The notes below the pieces were generated by a model. It was not told the origin of the DNA, ran no database searches, and saw only the letters and a list, made by a program, of their open reading frames with translations. Below are positions 17,464-25,927 of a stretch of 64,000 nucleotides of DNA, in pieces. Origin of the DNA: JAAZIN01 sp964441025 (GTDB lineage Bacteria; Bacillota; Dethiobacteria; DTU022). The stretch spans positions 62,001 through 126,000 of the forward strand of contig CAYTXG010000002.1 of assembly GCA_964441025.1 (NCBI GenBank), written 5' to 3'. The translations under genes were made by a program, and so were the position numbers. Each line of letters starts with the position of its first letter. Positions within the stretch are counted from its first letter, which is position 1.

Positions 17464-19005
17464 TTGCAGGATTATATTTTTATTTTAATTGCAGTTGTTG
17501 CACTGTTCCTCGGCGTTATCGCCGGTTACTTTATCCGCAAACTTCTTGCTGAGGCAAAAATAACCTCTGCTGAAGATGCAGCTAAAAAGATTATTGAAGA
17601 AGCCAAACAGGAGGCAAAGGCAAGCAAGAGGGAAAAATTTCTGGAAGCAAAAGAGGAAGCCCATAAATTACGAATTGAAATTGAACGGGAAAGCAGGGAG
17701 CGCCGTAATGAGCTGCAGCGCTTTGAAAGAAGGCTCATGCAAAAAGAGGAATCTCTGGATCGGAAAACCGGCTCCATTGAACGCAAGGAAGAGGATCTGA
17801 GGAAGAAAGAGGAAGAAAACCGGCGCACCCAGGATAAGCTGGAGCAGCTTTATAAAAAACAGATCGCCGAACTGGAGCGCATTTCCAACATGTCCATGGA
17901 AGAAGCGAAGGAAACAATTTTGCAGAGAGCTCGCGACGAGGTCTCTCACGAGATGGCCATGATGGTCAAAGAGGTGGAAAGCCAGGCCCGAGATGAAGCT
18001 GCAAAGAAAACGAGGGAGATCATTACCATGGCCATTCAGCGCTGTGCTGCGGACCATGCTTCAGAGGCCACTGTTTCGGTGGTCTCGCTGCCCAATGAAG
18101 AGATGAAGGGGCGGATCATCGGACGGGAGGGGCGGAACATCAGGGCGCTGGAGACGCTTACCGGAATTGACCTGATCATCGACGACACCCCCGAGGCGGT
18201 AATCCTTTCCGGCTTTGACCCCATCAGGCGGGAGATTGCCAGGTTGGCTCTGGAGAAACTCGTCAGCGACGGCCGGATTCATCCGGCCAGGATTGAAGAG
18301 ATAGTGGAGAAAACACGTAAAGAGGTGGAATCCCAGATCCGGGAGGAGGGGGAGCGGGCCACATTTGAGACAGGGGTTCACGGGCTTCATCCCGAGCTGG
18401 TGATCATGCTGGGGAAACTTCGGTACCGGACATCATACGGGCAGAACGTGCTTCAGCATTCCATTGAAGTATCCCACCTCGCCGGGATGATGGCCGGCGA
18501 ACTGGGACTGGATATAGCTTTTGCCAAAAGAGCGGGCCTGCTGCATGATATCGGCAAGGCCACAGATCACGAAACCGAAGGATCCCATGTGGTCACCGGG
18601 GCTGAACTGGTAAAAAGATATAAGGAATCCACCGATATAATCAATGCCGTTGCCGCACACCACGGTGATGTTGAATTTCATACTCTGGAAGCGGTGCTGA
18701 TACAGGCTGCCGATGCAATCTCCGCCTCCCGCCCGGGAGCACGCCGGGAAACACTGGAGGCATATATCAAAAGGCTGGAAAAACTTGAGGGCATTGCAGA
18801 ATCATTTGACGGGGTGGACAAAGCTTACGCCATCCACGCCGGCCGGGAGATCCGGATCATGGTCAAGCCGGAACGGATTGATGATCTCAAGTCAATCCAG
18901 ATGGCCCGCGATGTGGTTAAAAGAATTGAAGGTGAACTGGAGTATCCAGGGCAGATCAAGGTAAATGTGATCAGAGAAACGAGGGCTATAGATTATGCCA
19001 AATAA
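17464..19005 (+). CDS. rny: Ribonuclease Y
   Basis: The membrane-anchored endoribonuclease that initiates mRNA decay in Firmicutes; 513 residues. One N-terminal membrane helix (about 3-22), a long charged coiled coil (about 30-190), a KH RNA-binding domain (about 205-270, with GRIIGREGRNIRALE) and an HD domain with the catalytic His-Asp at 361-362 (HDIGK). The start is TTG 17464, with GGTGGTGAG 6-14 bases upstream. Promoter and structured leader are described separately; feedback by its own activity on the leader is plausible but unproven. A terminator follows at 19029. Confidence 0.97.
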   Translation: MQDYIFILIAVVALFLGVIAGYFIRKLLAEAKITSAEDAAKKIIEEAKQEAKASKREKFLEAKEEAHKLRIEIERESRERRNELQRFERRLMQKEESLDRKTGSIERKEEDLRKKEEENRRTQDKLEQLYKKQIAELERISNMSMEEAKETILQRARDEVSHEMAMMVKEVESQARDEAAKKTREIITMAIQRCAADHASEATVSVVSLPNEEMKGRIIGREGRNIRALETLTGIDLIIDDTPEAVILSGFDPIRREIARLALEKLVSDGRIHPARIEEIVEKTRKEVESQIREEGERATFETGVHGLHPELVIMLGKLRYRTSYGQNVLQHSIEVSHLAGMMAGELGLDIAFAKRAGLLHDIGKATDHETEGSHVVTGAELVKRYKESTDIINAVAAHHGDVEFHTLEAVLIQAADAISASRPGARRETLEAYIKRLEKLEGIAESFDGVDKAYAIHAGREIRIMVKPERIDDLKSIQMARDVVKRIEGELEYPGQIKVNVIRETRAIDYAK

Positions 19006-19028
19006 CCCCATCCATACCGGACAATGTT

Positions 19029-19056
19029 AAGTGCCCTGCGGGGCACTTTTCATTTT
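19029..19056 (+). terminator. Intrinsic terminator of rny
   Basis: An 8-bp stem AAGTGCCC/GGGCACTT (19029-19036 and 19041-19048) with loop TGCG and a following TTCATTTT tract, 24 bases after the rny stop. Confidence 0.85.
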
Positions 19057-19116
19057 CAATGCAGGAGTTTCACCGCGTCCTATGGAATAGAATCTTAGAA
19101 AAAGGGGGAGCAGCCA

Positions 19117-19635
19117 ATGCTGAAGGGATCGCTGGACGAATCATACCACGTAAACATGCTCATCGAATTGCTGGTTCGTTTTCCTGAAATATATACCATT
19201 ACCTATAACATGGAGGCCTCGTCATGCTGCATTTCCTACATGGTAAAAGGGCAGCTTGAACAGAAGTTCTTAAACCGCCTGCGGCGGGAGCTGAAACAGA
19301 ACCTGCAAGCGCTCTTGTTTTTCCATGATCATGAAGATCCCTGCAAGTTCAAAATAAGCAGCTGCGTATACCATAATTTAACACAGATCCAGATCAGCCT
19401 GGAAAGCGACACCCTGCTCGGGGAATCCGTCAGCATGATCACAAAAACGGTGCAGGGCTTTTTTGAAGCAGATCTGGTGGGCGAGATATCCCTGGAATGC
19501 GATGTCACCCTGCCCGACATGGGTGAACCTGTTGAAGAGCTGCTCAGTCGCTATCCTGCAGTCTCTCCCGACCGCAGAATCAGCCACCTTTTCGCCTTCC
19601 GTGAAGCCGGGAAAGTTTATATATATGACAAGTAG
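19117..19635 (+). CDS. Conserved hypothetical protein between rny and spoVS
   Basis: A 172-residue soluble alpha/beta protein that I do not recognise. It has no signal peptide, membrane segment or nucleotide-binding motif. There are five Cys, including a CC pair near residue 36 and singles near 70, 76 and 128, but no paired-Cys zinc site. A GGGGGAG ribosome site precedes ATG 19117. It stands alone between the rny terminator and the spoVS promoter. Position next to spoVS hints at a sporulation link; this is a guess. Confidence 0.7.
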   Translation: MLKGSLDESYHVNMLIELLVRFPEIYTITYNMEASSCCISYMVKGQLEQKFLNRLRRELKQNLQALLFFHDHEDPCKFKISSCVYHNLTQIQISLESDTLLGESVSMITKTVQGFFEADLVGEISLECDVTLPDMGEPVEELLSRYPAVSPDRRISHLFAFREAGKVYIYDK

Positions 19636-19795
19636 ATTTTTTTTGACAGCGCCTGCCTGACTCTTTAGAAATATCTTGCACTGCCGTCCAAAATAAAGCA
19701 TATTATTGGTACATGTGATTCCCTTATACCCTTTGACTGCTCCAGGGAGGTAAGAGAGGTGGAAATAAAAGAATTGTAATTTTCATATTTTTCAG

Positions 19796-19824
19796 GCAGG
19801 ATTTACATATAATTTCACGAAGTA
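19796..19824 (+). promoter_or_regulatory. Candidate sigma-H promoter of spoVS
   Basis: GCAGGATTT (19796-19804) fits the sigma-H -35 consensus RNAGGAWWW exactly. Eleven bases later CACGAAGTA fits the -10 consensus RNNGAATWW with two or three mismatches. Bacillus spoVS is known to be sigma-H dependent, so this site is the natural candidate. Confidence 0.5.
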
Positions 19825-19865
19825 CCATAGAGCAAATCCCGTTGAAGGAGGTATCGACTGGTTAA

Positions 19866-20126
19866 ATGGAGGTATTAAAGGTTTCAGCAAAGTCCAATCC
19901 CAATTCTGTGGCCGGTGCATTAGCAGGAGTGTTGCGTGAACGGGGGGGCGCCGAGATTCAAACCATTGGCGCCGGAGCCCTGAACCAGGCCGTAAAGGCG
20001 GTAGCCATTGCCCGCGGATTTGTTGCCCCTGGCGGTATTGATCTGATCTGTATTCCCGCTTTTACGGATATTCAAATCGACGGGGAGGAGCGAACTGCGA
20101 TCAAGCTAATTATCGAGCCGCGCTAA
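19866..20126 (+). CDS. spoVS: Stage V sporulation protein S
   Basis: An 86-residue Alba-fold-like protein, one of the most conserved sporulation proteins. MEVLKVSAKSNPNSVAG and the GAGALNQAVKAVAIARG core match Bacillus SpoVS almost residue for residue. It acts in septum formation and spore coat assembly by an unknown mechanism. GAAGGAGGT at 19844-19852 is 13 bases from ATG 19866, a long spacing, but alignment with the family fixes this start. Confidence 0.97.
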   Translation: MEVLKVSAKSNPNSVAGALAGVLRERGGAEIQTIGAGALNQAVKAVAIARGFVAPGGIDLICIPAFTDIQIDGEERTAIKLIIEPR

Positions 20127-20150
20127 CCTGTTAAATAGCAGCGTTTTAAA

Positions 20151-20189
20151 GACACCCTTAGTCCAATCCGGTTGGGGGTGTTTTTTTTA
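20151..20189 (+). terminator. Intrinsic terminator of spoVS
   Basis: ACACCC pairs with GGGTGT and CCAA with TTGG, closing an internal loop, followed by a run of eight T to 20188. It makes spoVS a single-gene unit. Confidence 0.85.
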
Positions 20190-20215
20190 ACCGGGTTTTG
20201 GAGTAGAATAGAGTC

Positions 20216-21184
20216 ATGCACAGAAGCAGCTTCAAAATTGCCGACTGCCATTGCGACACCATTTCCCGGTTCGGAAAGGATAACTATGAATTTGGCCGGC
20301 GCAATACTGCCGGCCATGTCGATCTGCCCAGGCTGCGGGAGGGGGGCATCGCCCTGCAGTTCTTCGCCGTCTGTACGGCCCCTGTAAAAGAGCGCAGCTT
20401 CCTGCTGTCCGCCCTGGAGCAGATCAGCCGTTTTCACCGCTGCCTTGCCAAAAACAGTTTGCACCTGAAAAGCCTGGAAAATGTGGAAGACCTGGAGGCT
20501 GCGGAGAGAGAGGGGAAAATTGCCGCGCTGCTGGCCCTTGAGGGAGCGGAACCGCTGCAGGGTAGCCCGGAGCTTCTCGATATATTCTACCGCCTGGGGA
20601 TGCGGGCACTCTCCCTGACCTGGAATTACCGCAACCTCTACGCCGATGGGATCGGTGAAGGGGCGGCCGGCGGCGGCCTGACCCGCGCCGGCAGGATCAT
20701 GGTGCAAGGGCTGTCTCGAAAGGGAATTATCCTGGATTTAAGCCACCTGGCAGAGCGCTGTTTCTTCGAGGCCCTTGAGCTGTTCCCGAAACCTCCCCTG
20801 GTATCCCATGCCAATGCACGGCAGCTGTGCGATCATCCCCGCAATCTCACCGATGAACAGCTGAAAGCTCTTGCATGCAGGGGCGGTGTCATCGGCCTGA
20901 ACATCTATCCCCCCTTTATCTCCTCAGGGACCGGTGCCGGTCTGGAGCAGCTGCTGGATCACTTTGTCCATATCGCCGCCCTGATCGGCGTTGAACACCT
21001 GGCTTTTGGTTCAGATTTCGACGGCATCGACTGCACCGTGGATGAAATAGGAAGTGCCACTGACTACGGCGCCCTCCCCCGGGCCCTTTGCGGGCGGGGA
21101 TTCCACCCGCGTGAGGTGGAGCTGATCGCCTGGGGCAATGTCAACAGAATCGTACGTGCAAATCTTGGCGGGGGAATACCATGA
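20216..21184 (+). CDS. Membrane dipeptidase family (M19) zinc hydrolase
   Basis: A 322-residue amidohydrolase-fold enzyme of the renal dipeptidase (M19) family. DCHCDT near the N-terminus provides the HxD metal pair, ALLALEGAEPL the bridging Glu, LDLSH and VSHANAR the following His ligands, and GSDFDGID the catalytic Asp region. These cytoplasmic enzymes split dipeptides, including D-amino-acid or dehydro-peptides. Terminator and spacing separate it from spoVS. The next gene overlaps by four bases (ATGA). No ribosome site is obvious before ATG 20216. Confidence 0.9.
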   Translation: MHRSSFKIADCHCDTISRFGKDNYEFGRRNTAGHVDLPRLREGGIALQFFAVCTAPVKERSFLLSALEQISRFHRCLAKNSLHLKSLENVEDLEAAEREGKIAALLALEGAEPLQGSPELLDIFYRLGMRALSLTWNYRNLYADGIGEGAAGGGLTRAGRIMVQGLSRKGIILDLSHLAERCFFEALELFPKPPLVSHANARQLCDHPRNLTDEQLKALACRGGVIGLNIYPPFISSGTGAGLEQLLDHFVHIAALIGVEHLAFGSDFDGIDCTVDEIGSATDYGALPRALCGRGFHPREVELIAWGNVNRIVRANLGGGIP

Positions 21185-22011
21185 ACTGCACGAAACAGCA
21201 TCTGCCGGTAGACTTGCACCTGCACAGCACCGCCTCAGACGGATCGCTTACTCCGGCCGCCCTGATCGAACGGGCTGTTCAATCCGGTCTGGCCGCAGTA
21301 TCGCTGACGGATCACGATACGCTGGATGGAATTGACGAAGCCCTTGCCGCCGGAAGCAGCTGCGGCATGGAGGTCCTTCCCGGTGTGGAGATCAGCGCCC
21401 GCTGCGGGGAACAGGAGATTCACCTGCTCGGTTATGATCCCCTCTTTCCGGAGAGGCTGGAAGCACATCTTCAGGAGCTGCGCCGCGAACGTTTCCGGCG
21501 CATGGAAAAGATGGTATCCCTTCTGCGCGGGTTGGGGTTCGCCATTACCGGAGCGGAGGCATTTGCCGAGGCGGAGCCCGCCGCTCCCGGGCGGCTGCAC
21601 CTGGCCCGGCTGATGGTCAGGCGCGGCTATACGCCCGATCTGGACAGCGCCTTTTCACTGTACCTGGAACAGGGGCGTCCCGCCTTTGTTCCGCGCAGTA
21701 TTCTTGATCCTACCCGGGCCATATCACTGCTGCAACAGGCGGGCGCTGTTCCGGTGCTGGCCCATCCCGGCGAGGCGGGGAAAGGACTGCTCAGGGAGCT
21801 GGTCGGGATGGGGCTACGTGGTGTTGAGGTGATCCACCCCAGACATAACCAGGATACAGCCGGCTATTACCGCTTCCAGGCCCAAAAGATGGGCCTTCTC
21901 ATTACCGGCGGCTCTGATTATCATGGAAACGGCGGTACCGTAAAGCTTGGGGCCTACACCGTGCCTTACCGGTGCCTGGCGGCTATCAAAGATATGGAGC
22001 GCGGGATATAA
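21181..22011 (+). CDS. PHP-domain phosphoesterase (YciV/TrpH-like)
   Basis: A 276-residue PHP-fold metal-dependent phosphoesterase. DLHLHSTASDG opens the metal site, SLTDHDT and GVEIS follow, PVLAHPGE gives a later His, and GSDYHG closes it. Closest family is TrpH/RNase AM, which removes nucleotides from short 3',5'-diphosphate RNA. Length fits. Its start overlaps the dipeptidase stop, so the pair is translationally coupled; no functional link between them is evident. Confidence 0.9.
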   Translation: MNCTKQHLPVDLHLHSTASDGSLTPAALIERAVQSGLAAVSLTDHDTLDGIDEALAAGSSCGMEVLPGVEISARCGEQEIHLLGYDPLFPERLEAHLQELRRERFRRMEKMVSLLRGLGFAITGAEAFAEAEPAAPGRLHLARLMVRRGYTPDLDSAFSLYLEQGRPAFVPRSILDPTRAISLLQQAGAVPVLAHPGEAGKGLLRELVGMGLRGVEVIHPRHNQDTAGYYRFQAQKMGLLITGGSDYHGNGGTVKLGAYTVPYRCLAAIKDMERGI

Positions 22012-22100
22012 AAAAAGGAAAAGTTGTTCCGCCCCTTCCTTGGAGAAGAATGTAATGGTAGAATACATTAGTATGCAAAAGACGGGCAGGTGATTTTATC

Positions 22101-22463
22101 ATGGCAGATAAATTTTTATTCAGTATGAAGGTCTTCACACTGGGCTTCTCCGTAGTGATGATTGTTCTCTTTGCCCTTTACGCGCTTACTAATTTATTTA
22201 ACCGTCTCACTTCGCCGGCGGTAAATAAACAGGAGGAAAGTGCTCCCCGGCAAAGCGCCGGTGGGGGACCTTCGCCGCAGCTGGCGGCCGCTATCGCGGC
22301 AGCGATAAACTACCACAGGAATGCCTGCTTCGAAAGCATTGCCCCTCCTGTTCGGCCGATTAAGCTACCGGAAGTGGAGGGTTCGCGCTGGCAGGCTGCC
22401 GGACGCGAAGAACTGGCTGGGAAAAGCAACATGGTCGATCTTTTAAGGAGGAAAAAAACTTGA
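22101..22463 (+). CDS. Na+-pump decarboxylase gamma subunit (OadG-like)
   Basis: A 120-residue protein with one membrane helix (about 10-30), a polar linker, and the family segment SPQLAAAIAAAINYHR, then a basic tail. OadG-like gamma subunits hold the soluble carboxyltransferase to the membrane beta subunit of oxaloacetate, methylmalonyl-CoA or glutaconyl-CoA decarboxylases. The next gene (biotin carrier) overlaps it by four bases, supporting a complex. Confidence 0.82.
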   Translation: MADKFLFSMKVFTLGFSVVMIVLFALYALTNLFNRLTSPAVNKQEESAPRQSAGGGPSPQLAAAIAAAINYHRNACFESIAPPVRPIKLPEVEGSRWQAAGREELAGKSNMVDLLRRKKT

Positions 22464-22837
22464 AGCAATACAGGGTAACTGTTGATGGAAAAACATTCAA
22501 TGTAGTCGTGGAGGAGACAGCAGAGCAGGAAATGTTGCACGGGGTGAGTACACCTCACCGCGAACCGGCGCCTCCTGTTCCTGCAAGGGCGGAAAAGGGG
22601 CCTGCCGCCTCTCCCGCCGGCGGGTCCTTGAGGGTGGAGGCTCCCATGCCCGGCGCCATTATAGATATCGCCGTCAGCAGCGGGGAGGGCGTCGAAGCTG
22701 GAGATGTTCTCCTGATCCTGGAGGCTATGAAAATGGAAAACGAGATTACCGCCCCCCGGCGGGGTACGGTTGGCGACATACATGTAAAGGTTGGAGACAC
22801 TGTCTCCGGCGGCGAGCCCCTTATGGAGATTACCTGA
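22460..22837 (+). CDS. Biotin carboxyl carrier subunit of a decarboxylase
   Basis: A 125-residue protein: an N-terminal ~25-residue strand segment, an Ala/Pro-rich linker, and a C-terminal biotinyl domain with the biotin-accepting Lys in EAMKMEN. It carries CO2 from the carboxyltransferase to the membrane beta subunit. Start is TTG 22460, with AAGGAGG about 10 bases upstream. It lies between the gamma and beta genes, as in methylmalonyl-CoA decarboxylase operons. Confidence 0.93.
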   Translation: MKQYRVTVDGKTFNVVVEETAEQEMLHGVSTPHREPAPPVPARAEKGPAASPAGGSLRVEAPMPGAIIDIAVSSGEGVEAGDVLLILEAMKMENEITAPRRGTVGDIHVKVGDTVSGGEPLMEIT

Positions 22838-22879
22838 AAAAAGGCTGCAGCGGGGCGGCAGTAGAAAGGGTTTTTAACA

Positions 22880-24010
22880 ATGGCAGAACTTGTTCGCGAA
22901 TTTATCCAGAGCACCGGCTTTTACAACCTTACGCTGCCGGAACTGGCCATGATTGCTGTGGCCTGCGTGCTTCTCTACCTGGGTATAGTAAAAAAATATG
23001 AACCGCTCCTCCTGGTCCCCATCAGCTTCGGGATCCTGCTGGCAAACCTGCCCCTGGCTGGGCTGCTTCAGCCTGAAGGAGAGGGAGCAATCGGGGGGCT
23101 GCTCTATTACCTCTCCCTGGGCCTGGAGAAGGGGATTTACCCTCCTTTGATTTTCCTGGGCATCGGCGCGCTGACCGACTTTGGACCGCTCATCGCCAAC
23201 CCGGTGACCCTTCTCTTGGGAGCAGCTGCGCAGCTCGGTATATTTACCACCTTTACAGGGGCTTACTTTCTGGGATTCACCCCCCAGCAGTCGGGGGCCA
23301 TCGGGATAATCGGCGGGGCCGACGGGCCCACAGCCATATTCGTGGCTGGCCGCCTGGCGCCTGAGCTGCTAGGCTCAATTGCAGTTGCCGCCTACTCCTA
23401 CATGGCCCTGGTGCCCATCATTCAACCGCCTATCATGAAGTTGCTGACTACAAAAAAAGAGCGCGAAGTGGTGATGAAACAGCTGCGGCCCGTTTCCAAG
23501 GCCGCGAAAATAATATTTCCCATTGCCGTGATTATCATTTCGGGACTGCTCCTGCCTGCGGCGGCCCCCCTTTTGGGAATGCTCATGTTCGGAAATCTTC
23601 TGCGTGAAACCGGTGTCACGGAACGCCTGAGCAAGACAGCCCAGACAGAGCTGAATAATATTATTGTTATATTTTTAGGCCTATCCGTGGGGGCCAAAGC
23701 TACATCGGAATACTTTTTAACCTGGGATACCATTCTGATCATTTTGCTGGGCCTGGCCGCTTTTGCCCTGGGAACGGCGGGTGGAGTGATCATGGGCAAA
23801 CTGCTCTATCTGATCACCGGTGGAAAGATCAACCCGCTCATCGGCTCTGCCGGGGTTTCCGCCGTACCCATGGCCGCCCGGGTTTCCCAAACCCTGGGTA
23901 AAGAGGCCAACCCCGACAACTATCTGCTCATGCACGCCATGGGCCCAAATGTCGCCGGGGTGATCGGCTCCGCAGTGGCCGCCGGAATCCTTCTTTCAAT
24001 ACTCTCCTGA
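22880..24010 (+). CDS. Na+-translocating decarboxylase beta subunit (OadB/MmdB/GcdB)
   Basis: A 376-residue polytopic membrane protein that decarboxylates carboxybiotin and exports Na+. It has about nine or ten hydrophobic segments and the family signatures GIGALTDFGP, the GIIGGADGPTAIF region with the essential Asp, and SAGVSAVPMAARV near the C-terminus. With the two preceding genes it forms a gamma-carrier-beta set. The alpha (carboxyltransferase) subunit that fixes the substrate is not in this window, so oxaloacetate, methylmalonyl-CoA, malonyl-CoA or glutaconyl-CoA all remain possible. A long hairpin begins four bases after the stop. Confidence 0.94.
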   Translation: MAELVREFIQSTGFYNLTLPELAMIAVACVLLYLGIVKKYEPLLLVPISFGILLANLPLAGLLQPEGEGAIGGLLYYLSLGLEKGIYPPLIFLGIGALTDFGPLIANPVTLLLGAAAQLGIFTTFTGAYFLGFTPQQSGAIGIIGGADGPTAIFVAGRLAPELLGSIAVAAYSYMALVPIIQPPIMKLLTTKKEREVVMKQLRPVSKAAKIIFPIAVIIISGLLLPAAAPLLGMLMFGNLLRETGVTERLSKTAQTELNNIIVIFLGLSVGAKATSEYFLTWDTILIILLGLAAFALGTAGGVIMGKLLYLITGGKINPLIGSAGVSAVPMAARVSQTLGKEANPDNYLLMHAMGPNVAGVIGSAVAAGILLSILS

Positions 24011-24014
24011 AAGC

Positions 24015-24082
24015 GGAGCCTCATAAAGAACGTCGGTTATAGTAACGTAAGTTACCCATAACACCTTGCTTTATGAGGCTCC
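24015..24082. repeat. Long perfect inverted repeat after the beta subunit
   Basis: GGAGCCTCATAAAG (24015-24028) and CTTTATGAGGCTCC (24069-24082) form a 14-bp perfect stem. The 40-nt interior carries a second hairpin, GTAAC/GTTAC inside GTTAT/ATAAC (about 24036-24061). It starts right after the stop codon and has no T run on either strand. Confidence 0.8.
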
Positions 24083-24192
24083 ATCCCTATTGTGGCTCAT
24101 CAGCCCGAAAATATACCTTCCTAAAACTTGCATATCCCCAATGCCCCGGATCATATGCATAAACAAGATCAAATCCGGAGGCGGATCCATAA

Positions 24193-25551
24193 TTGCAATT
24201 GAAAGAGCGCCCGGCCGTCGTGCCGTGTCCCAGATGGGCCCGGTTTTTCCTCCTTCTCCCCGCTGCCCTGCTGATCACAACAGCACTGGCTGTGATTATC
24301 GACTACCGCTGTTACCGGGGCCGGATCTATCCGGGCGTCTATGTACAGGAGATTTCCCTTGGCGGCCTGAGCCGGGAGGAAGCAGAGGCCAGACTCTCCC
24401 GCGAACTGCGCACACCAAAAGAGCTCAAGCTTACGGGACTTGAAGAGGGGGAGATAGCCCTCCCCTTTTCCAGGTTGGGCGTATCCTGGGACCGGGAGAA
24501 AACGTCGGCTCTGCTCAGTGAAGTCGGAGCAGGGCCTTCCGGCTACAGCAGCCGTCTGTGCCGGCTCTGGAGCGGCGCCCCGCTGCAGATAGAGGGTGCC
24601 GTCAGTGTGGATACAGAAAAAATGCAGCGAGCCCTGGAGATACTGGCGGAGAGGGCGGCGCTTGAGCCGCAGGATGCCGGACTCGTGGTCAAAGGCGCCG
24701 GGGTCACCATTGAAAAGGAGATCAACGGCCGTTATTTACAGATAGATGTTCTGAAAGAGAGGTTGCTGGATGCCGTTCTGGAGGGGAGCAGCGAAATTGA
24801 GCTGCCCATCGGGATAGAGCAGCCCGGGATTACGGCAGCTCAATTGTCCCGCTGCGATGTTGACCGGGTTATGGTCACCTTCTCAACTGCAGTATCCCAG
24901 GCTATCCCCAACCGCGTTCATAATATAAATCTGGGTGCGGAGGCGATTAACGGGTGCCTGCTGCCGCCTGGACATACCTTCTCCTTTGAAGCCGTGGTGG
25001 GCGATTCAACGCGAGAAAAGGGCTACCGTGAGGCGCCGGTCATTGTAGGGGGAAAACTGGTGCAGGGCCTGGGCGGAGGGCTTTGCCAGGTTTCCTCGAC
25101 CCTTTACAATGCCGCTCTCCTGGCCAACCTGGATATCGTGGAGCGGTTCAACCACAGTCTCACTATCGGCTACCTGCCTATAGGCAGGGATGCCACCATC
25201 TCCATTGGATATGCCGATCTCAAGTTCAGGAATAATCGCGATCACCATATCCTCATCGGTGCGGAGCTGGAAGGGGGACGGCTCACATTTCGTATTTTTG
25301 GCCCTCCCATGAAGGAGCGTGTGGAAATATATTCCACGGATATCGTCACCCTGGAGCCTCCGGTGCAGTACGAAAAGGACGATGCGCTGCCTGAAGGAAC
25401 ATATGAACTTGTTCAAAAAGGAAAAGCCGGATACCGCGTTAAAACATGGCGCGCAGTCTACCTTGATGAGCAAGAGGTTTCGCGGGAGCTGCTCAGCCAT
25501 GACCACTACCGCCCTGTGCCCGCCATTTACCGCGTCGGCCCCGCCGGCTAG
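24193..25551 (+). CDS. VanW family protein with PG_binding_4 domain
   Basis: A 452-residue membrane-anchored protein: one N-terminal helix (about 18-38), a region of PG_binding_4-type repeats (about 45-210, with GGLSREEAEARL), and the VanW domain (about 225-355) with the usual FSFEAVVG, GGGLCQVSSTLYNAAL and AGREA-like core (YLPIGRDATISIGYADLKFRNN). A G5-like segment follows at the C-terminus. The family occurs in Gram-positive envelopes and in some vancomycin-resistance clusters; it is not itself a resistance determinant, and no van genes lie nearby. Start TTG 24193 is set by GGAGGCGG 8 bases upstream. Confidence 0.87.
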   Translation: MQLKERPAVVPCPRWARFFLLLPAALLITTALAVIIDYRCYRGRIYPGVYVQEISLGGLSREEAEARLSRELRTPKELKLTGLEEGEIALPFSRLGVSWDREKTSALLSEVGAGPSGYSSRLCRLWSGAPLQIEGAVSVDTEKMQRALEILAERAALEPQDAGLVVKGAGVTIEKEINGRYLQIDVLKERLLDAVLEGSSEIELPIGIEQPGITAAQLSRCDVDRVMVTFSTAVSQAIPNRVHNINLGAEAINGCLLPPGHTFSFEAVVGDSTREKGYREAPVIVGGKLVQGLGGGLCQVSSTLYNAALLANLDIVERFNHSLTIGYLPIGRDATISIGYADLKFRNNRDHHILIGAELEGGRLTFRIFGPPMKERVEIYSTDIVTLEPPVQYEKDDALPEGTYELVQKGKAGYRVKTWRAVYLDEQEVSRELLSHDHYRPVPAIYRVGPAG

Positions 25552-25648
25552 CTCTCTCTGGGAAGGCGGTCCGTGAAAACATGCATGCAGCTGCCGCAGG
25601 CTGCGCAAACTATGGCTGCAACCATGACTCAGCCGGGAGGCTACAGCA

Positions 25649-25828
25649 ATGGACACCCGCAGAAAGGTAGAAAGATGCATTGACAGCTTCCGCCAATCCG
25701 TGCAGGAGCTCCGGACAGCTGCCCTTGAGACTGAAAACAACCAGGCCCGGAATGCCTTTATCTCTTCAGCCCAAAAAGTCGAAGAATGCATTGAACAGTG
25801 CCAGATTGCCATCAACCAGTTCAAATAA
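25649..25828 (+). CDS. Small helical protein, DUF1657-like
   Basis: A 59-residue ORF with GGGAGG 8 bases before ATG 25649. It is almost wholly amphipathic helix, ending AINQFK, with Cys at about 10, 47 and 51. The pattern (a helix, then ALETENNQARNAF, then a second helix) resembles DUF1657 proteins of sporulating Firmicutes, which are of similar length. The match is by eye and moderate. No function is known. Confidence 0.6.
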   Translation: MDTRRKVERCIDSFRQSVQELRTAALETENNQARNAFISSAQKVEECIEQCQIAINQFK

Positions 25829-25864
25829 CATCCCATTGATATATAGGGAAGCGGGCGGTTCACG

Positions 25865-25893
25865 TTGCTTATTAGCCTCTGGTATGTTATATT
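25865..25893 (+). promoter_or_regulatory. Sigma-A promoter of gltX
   Basis: TTGCTT (25865-25870), a 17-bp spacer and TATATT (25888-25893), about 25 bases before the gltX ribosome site. Confidence 0.65.
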
Positions 25894-25927
25894 ACATGAG
25901 GAAAATTAAGTCTAGGGAGTGGCACAA

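Noticed and set aside
24193..25551. Vancomycin resistance cluster
   Set aside because: VanW-domain proteins are common envelope proteins in Clostridia; no ligase or dipeptidase van genes are adjacent.
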